Positions 53,605 to 64,000 of a stretch of 64,000 nucleotides of DNA are shown in pieces. The stretch comes from Oxytricha trifallax (Eukaryota; Ciliophora; Spirotrichea; Sporadotrichida; Oxytrichidae): the NCBI GenBank assembly GCA_000711775.1, contig ARYC01018557.1, forward strand, positions 1 to 64,000, in the 5' to 3' direction. Made by a program: the position numbers and the translations under genes. The notes under the pieces are model-generated. The model saw only the letters and a list, made by a program, of their open reading frames with translations. It was not told the DNA's origin and made no database searches. Each line of letters opens with the position of its first letter. Position 1 is the first letter of the stretch.

Positions 53605-55675
53605 ATTATTGTATAGTCTTCATCTTGATCATGTGAAATGGCATAAGAAAACCAAATTAAATAAGTGTTAATATAAGAACTTCCAAAGATTGTTACAATT
53701 TCTATATATAATTAAATTCTTAATTATATAATTAATTAAAATAATTCTACGCATCTAAAGATTATTTTGCATTTAATCCTTAAAATTATAAAATGTTATA
53801 GTTCTTTTAAATTATTTTATATTTCTAATAAATATAGAAAATTCGATAATCAATAATTTTAATTACTATTATTGATACTAATAAAGATTATTACATACAA
53901 AATATTTGAGTTTTTAAAATTTCTAAAGAATATCAATTAAAAAACAAATATTTCATATAAAATCATTAATTTGAAAATATCTCTTAGTCTGAAGGCTCCA
54001 ATTAGATTATTAAAGATAATATTCAAAAGTAGGAATGCTACTAATCATGATAAAAAATTTTATTACAATTCTAATATCATAGATAACTGAAACTATTTTT
54101 AATTTATGCAAAATAAATTCACATTTTTGTGTATTTATAAAAATATGGAGATATAATACCATTTATTACTATTTATATTTCTAATTAAATTAAATGAATT
54201 TTAATGAATAGAATTGTGTAATAGTAAAATTTAGGCATTCTATTTTTTAATTCAGTTCTCTTCTTGCAAATAACTACCAAAAGCATCACTAAATACGATA
54301 GTTCAATCAGAGAAGCTAAACTTCTGCTGAGATAGATTTACTCATGAGGAGTTATAACATAAAATATTATAAGCAAATATTTCAGCTTTTAATTTTTATA
54401 ACAATTTTTCAATAAATAATTTCGCTAATTATGGCATGAAATAGCATTTCTTAAAAATGATCAATAAAATATTATAAATAGCCTTAAATAAGTTATAAAT
54501 GATGATATTTTAATATATTTTTCATTATCACTTTACATTCTTTTAATTGTACCATTTCAATAAATAATTGTACAGCAATAAAGTTATGAATCTTCTATCT
54601 TTTTGTATAATATAGTAAGTTAGATTAAAGGAAGCTACTTTTAAAATATGTAAAAAAAATATAATTATTATAAAACCTACTATTTTAATTAAAATAGCTT
54701 CTCAAACCATAAGTAATTTCATAAAATTAAAGCAATTTTTATAACAAAAACTGCATTAAATATAAAAAATAATAAAGGTTTTGAGTTAGTATTTGATTAT
54801 GTGATAAACTATCGCATTTTTTATTTTAAACTTGATTTTAAATTAATATAATTATAAAAAGAAATAGTCAAATCCTTATTAAAAAGGTGTAATTATATTT
54901 TTTATATTTTTATTGTTTACTAAATTTATTATAAATAAAATTTTTATACATTCAGCGTAATCAATATACCCAACTTTGCCTAAATTTAAGCAATAATATT
55001 GGAGTGAAAGTATCCATACACCCAATAAAACATGTAGGATTGCTACAATTATTTAAGCCAACACAAATATTGTAGAAATAGTTTCAAATTGATAATTTAT
55101 CAAGATAATTTTATTTCTAAAATTTTATTATGAATTTCCACCAAAAAAATACTTAAAAATTTTATAAAATAAATTAATGATAAGTGATACTTAGAAAATT
55201 ATAAACTTAATTTTAATTAAAATCAATAAAATTCAGTTATATTTTTTCCATTAATTTTATTTGCTTATTTTTAAATTTCTATAAAGTTTTTCTTGAAAAA
55301 CTTATTAATTCATTGACAAATATTTGAATTAAATGTATTATGCTATATGATTCCAAATTGAAGATATTCTGTATTAAGCATTTACTACCAAAGAAAATAC
55401 ATCATAAATTCGTGAGCTATGTTTTGAAATAAATATGCGATTTACACTGCATTCACAAAATCAAATATCCATTTATTAAGCAATTATAAATAGTAAGCAT
55501 TTTCAGTGATAATAGTTTACAATTTGTAAATTGACTTAATATTATAATATGTTCGTCATCCCATACAGATTCAGGTCTTGGGTCACTTATTTTACTGGCA
55601 TATCTAACTACATTCAATATACCAGACACAATGCAGCATATGTAGTTTATTATTGTAAAAATATATTTAAATATT
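53605..55675 (-). CDS. P3: unrecognised multi-span membrane protein
   Basis: Third paralog. Blocks 5' to 3': IFKYIFTIINYICCIVSGIL (about 55670-55600), FDFVNAVQIAYLFQNIAHEF (about 55465-55400, uninterrupted here), VLLGVWILSLQYYCLNLGK with VGYIDYAEC (about 55040-54950), RSLASLIELSYLVMLLVVIC (about 54340-54270), FNNLIGAFRLRDIF (about 54020-53970) and VTIFGSSYINTYLIWFSYAI (about 53700-53640). Gaps are AT-rich and longer than in P2. The first block seen in P1 and P2 (ALDS...ILVLN) was not found, so the 5' end is missing, elsewhere or too divergent. No TGA interrupts the blocks seen. Confidence 0.6.
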
Positions 55676-55679
55676 CTTG

Positions 55680-56030
55680 AAATTTGAATTAAAACTAATA
55701 AATATTGAATTAAAAGATAACTAAAATTATAAAACTTATAAGATTTTTATTGTATCATTTAATAATATTTATAAGAAAGTTTTTAGAATCTAATTAAATT
55801 ACATAAAATAATTGTTAAGCTTATTTCTTATTTTCAAAACTGTTTAACAAATTGAAATTAATCTCCTTAAATATTTATGATAATTGAAAACAAATATTAT
55901 AAGTGATTTTATTTTTAGTAATATTGTGAATGCTATGTTGAATTAAAGTATTGATAAAATACATTCGAATCGGGGAATTGTGAAAATAAAAATGTAAAAT
56001 TAATTATATATATATTTACTGCTGATGTAC
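55680..56030. other. AT-rich flank of P3
   Basis: AT-rich sequence with no gene recognised. At about 56030 the composition shifts sharply to the richer-GC tract that follows, which may mark an element boundary. Confidence 0.45.
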
Positions 56031-56470
56031 TTCATGTAAGGTCGAATTTGCGAAAAGGGGTCAAATTGCTAGTTTTTATTATGAAGGGGTCACTTTTATA
56101 TGCATTTAAGGTCAAAATCGGTATGAATCATCATACTTCTCTTTAAAATGTCCAAAGTGGAGACCCATGCAAAGTGGTCAAATTTTGTGTTTGCATTCAT
56201 GTCTGTCATATTTTTGTTGAATGGCCAACTTCGGGGTCAAAACGCGTATTTACACCCAAAGTGTCCTTATAAATGACCAAAGTGAATTTTATTTGTGAAA
56301 GTTATTATTTTAGGGTTCTTGTGGCCAAAATCGACAAAAATCGTGGTTGTCAGCTGCATTTAGTATAATTGGACATTTTTACAAAATATGGAGTGACCAA
56401 AGTCAATTTAGAGAGGAGAGGTCAAAATCTTGAAAATCCTTAGTATATGGTCAAATTTGCTTAGAATCAG
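56031..56470. repeat. Degenerate GGTCAAA/TTTGACC-rich block
   Basis: About ten copies of GGTCAAA-like words (GGTCGAA, GGTCACT, GGTCAAAT) or their complement (TGACCAAAGT) recur at 30-60 base spacing. It is not a perfect tandem array. It forms the left edge of the 56-64 kb tract and may be a terminal region of the transposon. No coding frame seen. Confidence 0.5.
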
Positions 56471-57423
56471 CGTAACCGTGATGACTGGATGCAGATTGAG
56501 CGCAGTCGCGCAATTATTGATATTTTGAGTGGATTCAGTCTAAAAAAACCAAAACTGGCATGAACGCGCGATAGTAGAAGTAATGACACTGCGCTGCTAA
56601 AAATTTCCAAAAAACCCCACTTTTATTCTCAAAGTCGTCAAATCCGCTTTATGAACTGAAATTCATGATCAATACGCTAAGTCAGCTCTATCAACTTGAA
56701 TTCATCGATTTTAGTCATAAATCTTAAGGCCTGCTAGCTGCTCGATGATTCTGTCTATTAGTTTAAATTTACTGTTTATTATGATTTTGAGTGAGCAGGA
56801 GCTCAAACCCAGTAATCGATCAAGGTATTGTGATTGTGTTGAGTATAGTCTTACAACTTTAATTAGGCATCTTAGTTTTGCATCCAGAAAACTGTAATTT
56901 ATCAATAGGAGCATACATTTATGAGAAGCATTGTATCAATTGCTATCGCAGTCAAGTCAACTATGACATTGGGAGTAGTACTCTCAAATTGAAAATAAAG
57001 TAGTATATGCAGCATCACCTTGCGCTAATTGAGATTTTTTAGCGATTTCTCGAATTTAAATAGGATTGATTTAGAATAAGTTTGGTGTCAAATTGATCAA
57101 AGCCAGGAGTGAACCCAATCGAATTTCTGATTTTTACAAGGAAAATTGAGAAGTCAGTCTTAGTTTCCATGTTTGACTTCATATGCAATAATAAACTATA
57201 AAATATGAATTAGAGATTTTAAAAATACAGTTATTTATAATTAATCTATGTGTTTTAATACGTAAATCGCATTTTAATTGAGAGAGGTTTTATTTTAATT
57301 ACAGTATTAGTAGCAGTAGTAATAGCAACAGCAATATTAGTAACAGAAGTATAGATGATGCAAGAATTATAAGCACTTTTAGGATTTTCATTTTAAGTGC
57401 AATTCTAAGTGTTGAGTAGTATC

Positions 57424-60400
57424 TCATACAAAGCCATATCTTAAAGTATGAATCCACTTCTTGATGCTGAATGCCCAGAGTCCTCGAACATCATCCTCGC
57501 TCATATTTTTGATAATTTCTTGGATGCGCTTGACCAGCTGCACTCTAAATGTTTATTATGAAAGTATGCTTACTTGCTATTAATGTTCTGCTGCTTAAGA
57601 TTCTTCTTGATATAAGCAAACAACTGCTCAATTAGGTTGAGCCAGGGTGAGTATTCTGCATTGAAGAGCACGTTGACTTTGAAGCAAAGAGCTGTCGCAA
57701 GCATCTCTGAATACTTATGAATTATCGCATTATCCATCAAGAGCACCACCTTTTTATTGCACAGATCTTTGTCAGTTCTTATACTTCTTAGCGTTTGATA
57801 GATAAAGTTTTCAAATAGTACTGAATCGAATGCTCCTTCTATTATTTGAGTGGATACCACTATATCAACTGCGATCGCAGCTATTAAACCCACAGAGTAT
57901 TGTTATCTCTTCACTGTTTGCTTTGCAATATATAACTGTCTTGCCTTCTATCCATAATCACCTAAATTCGCAAACATTTCCTTTTGATATTGAGAGATTG
58001 GCTTATAATTGAGATTAAGCTGACTTTGATCTGGCCGCAATGATTGGGGTTTTACACTATCCTTTGATTCTTCAAGTTGGTTATGATTTTGTAATAAGTC
58101 ACCTATAAGTAAGGTTGAATAAGTTTTAGAACGATAGCTGAATTGTCATTAAAATAGTCTTATGGAAGTATGCACAATGATTTGTGGATTGAAGTTAGAT
58201 ATGTTGATTTTGTGGTAGCTGGAACCATACAATCTTGAGATATCTTCAGGGTATCTTCATCTGGAACCATACAACCTATGGGTGGAGTCCTGTAATATAA
58301 GAACGGAGTCATACAACCTGGATCCATACAACCCGGATCCATACAACCTGGAACCATACAACATGGATCCATACAATCTTAGCGCGGATCCATACAATCC
58401 TTGATGGAACCATGCAATCCAAGAGATATCTTCAGTGTATCTTCATTTAGCATGGTAGTTGCAATCATCGTATAATTCCCAGAGTTTACCTTACGACTTG
58501 CATCTCTCTCGCTCTTGATGCTATCAAGGATAATTAATCACTCAAACTCAGTTCAATAAGATAGTTTACCATCGTCAAGAATAGAACCAACATATAAGAG
58601 ACTATCAACATGCAACAACCATCAACTTGCAAATTCAACTTCTTATACTTACTCTCATCGATATTCGAGCTGCTTAATACTGAGAGCGATAGCTTTCTAG
58701 ATCACTTCTCTCTTACTCTAACTTAACAAAGACCTGCTTGATTTCTTCAAAGTTGATTCCAATTTTAATTTCAAGACCTTGTCTATCAATGGCGTGAGCC
58801 CTGAATGAATTCGCTTGATCTGTTCATCATCTGAAGTGACTTTCTTGACAGTGCTCTGCAATTTCAAATTTCTGAATTTCTTCTTCAAATGCTATGATGA
58901 TTTGGAGTGTCGTCACTTCAGCAAGGGATAATCTATTCAATGTCTGTCTTGCTTTCAAATTCTATCGAGGAGGAGTATGTAAAATGGCTGACTTCTATAA
59001 GTTGTTCAATCAAAACTATGATCAAATGGCTTACTTTAGAACTGATAGATGATTTTTCAGATTTCAACAAAATCGATTGTTTAGCCAACTTATTTAAACT
59101 ACTGGTGCTAGAAATGTAGTCTTGAGATTGACTTTGCCTTAAGTGTTCTTGATGAATGCTGGATACTTGCTTATGAATCGTTGTTATCATCTTGCACTAA
59201 AATATTTTAAGAGCTGATTTCAGCTAGTGGAAGGCTAGATTTTATATATGAGATTGCATTTAACTCTTTCTATGATCCTGAAGAATACGATTCATTCAAT
59301 TTCTTTCCAAGCAGCATTCCTCCATACTGCAACTCCTTATCGCAAGCGATGATTCTCTTATACCTCTAGGCTGCAATCACTTTACTATCGTTAGTCTTCC
59401 TCTTACCCAAGATACTCTTCTAATTTAGTGCCCACTGCTTAGGCGGTAAGTAGTCTGATCTGAAGTTGCTTTCATCAACTGATATAATTACTGCATCCTC
59501 ACTTAAGAACTATGATAACAGTCGACTCACCCACAAGCGCTTGCTGTTATAAGCAGGATCTCTATATTTGACATTCGCTGCTTCTGTCTTACCAAACTTC
59601 AAATGAAACTACTCCTTTAGAATTTTATGAATCGTTGAGATGCAAGGCACTTTGAATGTATACTTTGATGGCGAGCTCGTTTTCATTTCTTGCAATCGAT
59701 TGTGAATTTTTCTTCCAGTGCACTGATAAATCCCAACTTCTTCGATGCATTCGCCAACAGCAGCAACCAGCTGCTCATTATCTCTCTCCCTTCTCTTGCC
59801 AGATTTTTTGGTTTTTAAGGATGCAATACTTTGGTTTTCAACTCATGCTTAAACTTCTCAACAGTTCTTGATACAAACTCTGCTGTCACTCGCAACTTCT
59901 TAAAAATTTACTTTGGCTTCAACTAATCTTCCATATACATTCTTACTATCTCAAGTCGCTTATGTGCAAGCTTTGCTTCTCGAGGCTTTAAATAGGTATT
60001 GCTTTCTTAAAGATGATTAGAGTTTAGCTGCTTTGAATTTTAAATCAGAGATAGAAATCCAGTTTGAATCAATTGCGTTGATTGCTTATCTTTAGTAGAT
60101 CCAGATATCTAAATATAATTTGGATTAGAGTGATTCTTAAATTTTAGATTATTCTACTTACCAACTTTGATTTGCGAAAATTATTTAAGAACTGCTCAAG
60201 GTATTAGCAGAGTGAATCGTCGTTGAGCAAGCTCTTCAAATCTATAACATCTTTCAAATATGCATCGATTCCTTCTAATGGCATCTATATGATCAAACCT
60301 CCTTGCAAGGAACCCACTTGAGGAGGAACCTCACCAGAGTTGAGCAGAATTCCTGTATTGTATGAATATTTTGCAGGAGCAACCACTTGCACGAAATTCT

Positions 60401-60593
60401 TTCCTAAAATCACAGGTCCCCACTTCGTAATTTGCTTATCTTAAACCTTGATTCAACTTTGCTTGATGTTTTGAAATAAATACTGGCTTAGATGATCGTC
60501 GCTGACGATCGAGTGTTGCGATAGCTCTTGCAAAGATTGCGAATGCTTTTCAGAATTCTCACTAAGGAGATTTGATTTTAGAGCTGCTTTCAT
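57424..60593 (-). CDS. DD34E Tc1/IS630-type transposase of an unrecognised element
   Basis: Minus-strand frame beginning MKAALKSNLLSENSEK at 60593. A helix-turn-helix region follows (QLKPKQIFKKLRVTAEF near 59900), then STIHKILKEQFHLKFGK, the first catalytic D in ISVDESNF (about 59480), QWALNQKSILGKRKT, an insert of about 1.2 kb rich in Ser and a minisatellite, then QYSVGLIAAIAVDI, second D in LLMDNAIIHKY (about 57750) and E in YSPWLNLIEQLF (about 57630), spaced DD34E. A 29-nt GT-AG intron (57545-57573) precedes the C-terminal exon ending at TGA 57424. One in-frame TGA near 60440 and several frame changes occur. It differs clearly from the TBE transposase. Confidence 0.85.
58205..58440. repeat. 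CATACAACC minisatellite inside the transposase locus
   Basis: Around ten copies of a 12-16-bp unit GGA(T/A)CCATACAACC, plus two copies of a GAGATATCTTCAG(G/T)GTATCTTCAT unit. On the minus strand it would read as repeated G-C-M-D-P. The same units recur at 63640-63920, so it is a dispersed repeat. Confidence 0.85.
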
Positions 60594-61167
60594 TTTTAAA
60601 TTAGATCTTTTTAATATAATAACTAAGTTTAATAGTATATTCTAAAATTCAAGATCTTTATTGATAGCATAAATTAATCTTATAACTACATGCTTATATT
60701 AAACTTAATATTGAGCTATCTTAAGACTATTATATTATGTTAATATTATTAATTATCAAACTTGCTAATGTAGCGCTCCTTCATAACAGATTCGCGAGGA
60801 TAAGTTCTCACTGGAACTTAAGTGCTTCAATTCATGGAACAGTCACTTGAGCAATACACAATCGTCTTTGGCATTCAACTTGCCTTTCACACTATCAGAA
60901 CCATATAAATCTAAGGTCTATTCCTGGGTGACAACTAAAACTTATCTAATTTGTGATCGAAATCATGAACTTCAGGTACAGACCTGCTTAAACATAAGAG
61001 ATGGGTTGAGCAATGCATTGCAAACCTAAACAAGCTTAGAATTATTATGTTTGATTAATTGCAACTGTTAAGCAATATAATATGCAAAAAGAGGTTCATG
61101 CAACCTCGCAATTGATGCTTTATTATTAATAAGTTATTATTTTATAATCAAAAATTAAATCAAAGAA

Positions 61168-61723
61168 TGAAGTCAAGCAAAACTACAAGCAGCACTGCTT
61201 CACTTTCAATCATTCATCTAAAGCACCTGGTGGATACATCGTAGAAATATATAAGGCAAGTAATTTAGCAGTATTGATGCATTCGCAAAGTATAGGTGAT
61301 CGACGAGCGATTCAAGCGCACATTCAAGTTTTAAGTTGATCCGCAAAGAGGTTTCAAGAATGTTGTAATTTTGGAGGTTGCAGAGAACGAATCAGTTGTT
61401 GCAGTAACCTATATGTGGTGCGGATATCACAACGTATGGATTTATCCATTCAAGAAGGAAGACCCATACATGCACTAAGTGTTTATACTTCTTGATCCTG
61501 AAGATTCTTCTGATGGTTGGTTCTTCAGCTTTGATAATGACAGTCTAATTCAAGTAGAGTAAGCAATTTAAATCAAACTATAGCTAACGCGCAATTTATA
61601 GTTAAATCAAGGGAATACAGAAAGACTATAAATAAGTATGATGAAGAAGTTAGAAAGCAGTTGACTTCGCAAGAAATGCCAGAACCCTAAGAATTCGTTG
61701 GAGCATTAACTTTCGCTGTGTGA
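61168..61723 (+). CDS. Unrecognised ORF divergent from the transposase
   Basis: Start MKSSKTTSSTASLS at 61168, divergent from the transposase gene 575 bp away. A small intron with AG end probably follows IHLKHLVDTSQKYIR. Then VIDERFKRTFKFQVDPQRGF, VVILEVAENESVVAVTYMWC, GYHNVWIYPFKKEDPYMH, FILLDPEDSSDGWFFSFDND, a possible second intron near 61559-61583, and a helical C-terminus with FIVKSREYRKTINKYDEEV and TGA at 61721. About 170 residues, beta-rich in the middle. No known domain. Its pairing with a transposase resembles the accessory genes of TBEs. Confidence 0.6.
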
Positions 61724-62207
61724 TTAAGATGAATAAATAATATAAAGCAGTTAAGTTGCACTGGTGATTAAACCCTTTATACCCTACACTTTGTTAAATT
61801 ACCCAAGTATATACTAATTATGCTTTAAAGCGCTAAATTTAATTACACTAAGTTAAACAAAATTGTCTTTATTAGCCAAAGTAGTAATTACACTTTAAGA
61901 GTGATTTATAATTGTTTAATGTTTAGTTATTCTATAATTTAAAAGAAATGCTTTTAGTACTAAATGAAAACCTCTCTAAAATTTACACTATTCTGAAACC
62001 TACATTTATTTCTCAAACTAATCAGTGATTATAAAATTATCTAAAAACTATTGAATTCCTTAAACTATCATAATCAAAATCAAACTACTTTGATTGTTTC
62101 AGACTAATTGTTTCAAAAATAATTATACCTATTTTCTAGCCTTCTACCTAACTATTGATTATTAAAATCAGAAACTAAACAAGTAACTTAACTAATAGCA
62201 ACATATA
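61724..62207. other. AT-rich spacer in the 56-64 kb tract
   Basis: AT-rich with many short words such as TAATTA and ACTAAGTT; no coding frame or clear inverted repeat recognised. Confidence 0.45.
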
Positions 62208-62516
62208 ATGAGTATTCTTCCATCTCTAAATGATTTTCCTGGGATTATTAGTGATTTTGATAATGGCTTCAATCAATATGAAGCTGATGTTGATCAAGCT
62301 ATCTGTAATACCATGACAATATTAATAAAGTTATCTATATTAAGATTAAAAGGGAAAATGTAATAAAGAATTGGTTGCTAAAATCAATAAGTGTTACCTG
62401 AATTGAAGTAGTTTAATTAGAGAGCTCTCCTACTGAATGCGCGCATTTCGTGTTTCCAATTTAGATTCTATAAAAAAATTAAAAATAATACTTCGCCTTT
62501 AAAATTACTGCTTTGA
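62208..62516 (+). CDS. Small unrecognised ORF
   Basis: Open for 102 codons under the ciliate code from MSILPSLNDFPGIISDFDNG to TGA at 62514. The first 35 residues look protein-like and acidic. The rest is antisense to a likely exon of the minus-strand gene, so the true 3' end may differ. Function unknown. Confidence 0.35.
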
Positions 62517-63588
62517 TTTGTCTTCTGATAATGATCACTGCTTCTGATTCCTCAATTTCACTGATGCTAGAACTTACCATTTTTTAAAAGATTAAACAAG
62601 TCAGGATGAGTTTCTTCGTGCTTCCCCTTGGTACACACCAGTGAATCAAAGCTTCCAATATCAATTGATTCAAAGATGTGAAGGTTGGCTACTGCTCAGC
62701 TAGCGTCTTCCAGTACCCACTAGTGAGAGTGATCTCCGAGCAAGAACGAATAAAATCTTCCAATATATTTTAAGCCTTCTTACCCCTCAATCCGATCGAA
62801 AAAAAGCTTCCATTATCTTTTAGTGACCACCCGAAACTCATCCTAAATTATTTATGACACTATCTCGCTTAAGTAGGGTTGCAGTACTACCACTCATTTA
62901 AATATTCTAGTGGTTGACAAGCTGCGATTAAGAGCTACTTGATTTTGATTTGAGTAACTCAGAGATTTAATTTTTTATTTTTGCTTTTTGATTTTTAGTA
63001 TCTCTCAATTTAGGCAATTCTAAAATATGTAAGGCCTTAGATTTTTTAACTAAATCAACTTTAGAATTAACAAGCACATATTCATTATCAATCTTAATGC
63101 TTTAAGTAAGCAACGCATTAGCTATTTAATTAATCACAACCTCTGGTTTTAAAATCATAGAATTGCTAAGATTTAAATTTAGGGAAAAATCTGGCAAAAT
63201 ATAATTACTGGTTTCTTCAAATTATGTAAATTTCCTATACGCTCTAGGTATCCAACCATTTGCAGTAGTAGGACCCTTTGCAATTATATCATATAGAGCA
63301 TGCCTATTTTTATTTAATAATCGATTAAATTAGGAACTACTGAACTTAGAGAGCTAGAAAGCTTTGAGTGTTAAACCCGAAAGTGTAGAGATTTGTTTGA
63401 AACTTTTTGTAAATACAACAACTTATACTCTTAAATGGAGGGTATCCAAACATAGCTGCGCTGACCCTAATACTCCACATGCATGTATTCGATAGAAGAC
63501 AGGTTTAGATATTGGCTATTATAAAAGTTAGGAAGAAGTCTTAAGTTATAGCAGCAAAAAATCATGAGGCAAAAGTTTGATTTTTGCT
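62380..63588 (-). CDS. Unrecognised minus-strand gene
   Basis: A frame open from about 63588 to TGA at 62838 includes VFYRIHACGVLGSAQLCLD, ALYDIIAKGPTTANGWIPRA and KIDNEYVLVNSKVDLVKKS. An overlapping frame downstream is strikingly protein-like: QWKLFFDRIEGQEGLKYIGR, FYSFLLGDHSHQWVLEDAS, FDSLVCTKGKHEETHPDLFN, then GT-AG introns near 62583 and 62480-62525 and KHEMRAFSRRALQLNYFNS. The two are probably one gene with a frame change near 62850. I recognise no family. It is likely a further accessory gene of the 56-64 kb element. Confidence 0.5.
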
Positions 63589-63639
63589 CAAATTTGCGAA
63601 ATTTTAATGTGATAATGAATTATGAAATTCGCTGGCTTA

Positions 63640-63920
63640 AATAGACCTGGAATCATACAACTTGGAGTCATACAGCCAGATTCATACAACTGGAGCAATA
63701 CAACTTGGATTATTACAACCTAAGGTTGAGTCTTACATATTTTGTCTCAAATGCAACTATAGAACTTATTGTTGAACACTCTATGCACTTAGCGATTTAT
63801 TAATACACTCTTGCATGAATTTTGGAGATATCTTCAGGATATCTTCCTGGAACCATACAACCTTGAGATATCTTCAGGATATCTTCATCTGGAACCATAC
63901 AACCTTAGAGTGGATTCTTT
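63640..63920. repeat. Second CATACAAC minisatellite
   Basis: Copies of GGA(A/G)(C/T)CATACAAC and two GAGATATCTTCAGGATATCTTC units, in the same orientation as the array at 58205-58440. It lies close to the window end. Confidence 0.8.
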
Positions 63921-64000
63921 CAACTTAGCATCTCTAATTCGACTAAACCACCTCAAATATAACTCTATCACTTATATATGATGTTGCTATACTCTATTAC

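Noticed and set aside
58907-59119. Plus-strand frame inside the transposase locus
   Set aside because: It is antisense to the Ser-rich insert of the transposase reading frame and shows no motif of its own.

Overview
The window is AT-rich germline (micronuclear) DNA of a hypotrich/stichotrich ciliate of the Oxytricha-Stylonychia type. Three observations agree. Recognisable proteins read through only if TAA and TAG are glutamine and TGA is the sole stop. Genes are cut into segments (MDSs) separated by internal eliminated sequences (IESs) with short direct-repeat pointers. Two copies of a telomere-bearing element (TBE) are present, with C4A4 ends and the three classical TBE genes. Genus and species are not decided by the sequence.

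Layout. 1-6.8 kb: a tandem pair of 3.34-kb repeats carrying an unrecognised, frame-broken reading frame; copy 2 has a GC-rich SINE-like insert. 7.2-9.7 kb: a RACK1-like WD40 gene, minus strand, split by a TA-bounded IES that holds a 1.26-kb inverted repeat. 10.0-17.65 kb: a scrambled axonemal dynein intermediate chain gene (DNAI1/IC78 type). Its 5' and middle MDSs run on the minus strand and its last MDS lies upstream in inverted orientation. An EF-hand gene and two unrecognised genes sit between its segments. 17.8-18.3 kb: glucosamine-6-phosphate N-acetyltransferase, next to a 514-bp near-perfect palindrome. 19.7-21.6 kb: isovaleryl-CoA dehydrogenase. 21.6-24 kb: coding blocks of unknown genes. 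24.26-28.14 kb: TBE-A. 28.3-33.2 kb: unknown coding blocks and an ankyrin-repeat gene. 33.2-39.4 kb: phosphatidylinositol 4-kinase alpha. 40-55.7 kb: three paralogous multi-membrane-span genes (P1, P2, P3, minus strand). P1 is swollen by TBE-B (44.15-48.31 kb), a 416-bp palindrome and two SINE-like inserts, while P2 and P3 are compact. 56-64 kb: a richer-GC tract with a DD34E Tc1/IS630-type transposase gene, several unrecognised reading frames and a dispersed CATACAAC minisatellite; it looks like an undescribed germline-limited DNA transposon or a cluster of them.

How it works together. The host genes should become separate somatic nanochromosomes after IES removal and, for the dynein gene, one inversion. 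The mobile elements lie in IESs or intergenic DNA and would be lost. The most interesting points are the interleaved genes inside the dynein locus, IES gain and size change at one homologous site among the P paralogs, the long palindromes bounded by or next to genes, the paired TBE families with a conserved DFN-type kinase, and the 56-64 kb element.

Caution: single-base frame breaks occur in nearly every conserved host gene, often in homopolymers, so many are probably assembly indels rather than pseudogene lesions.
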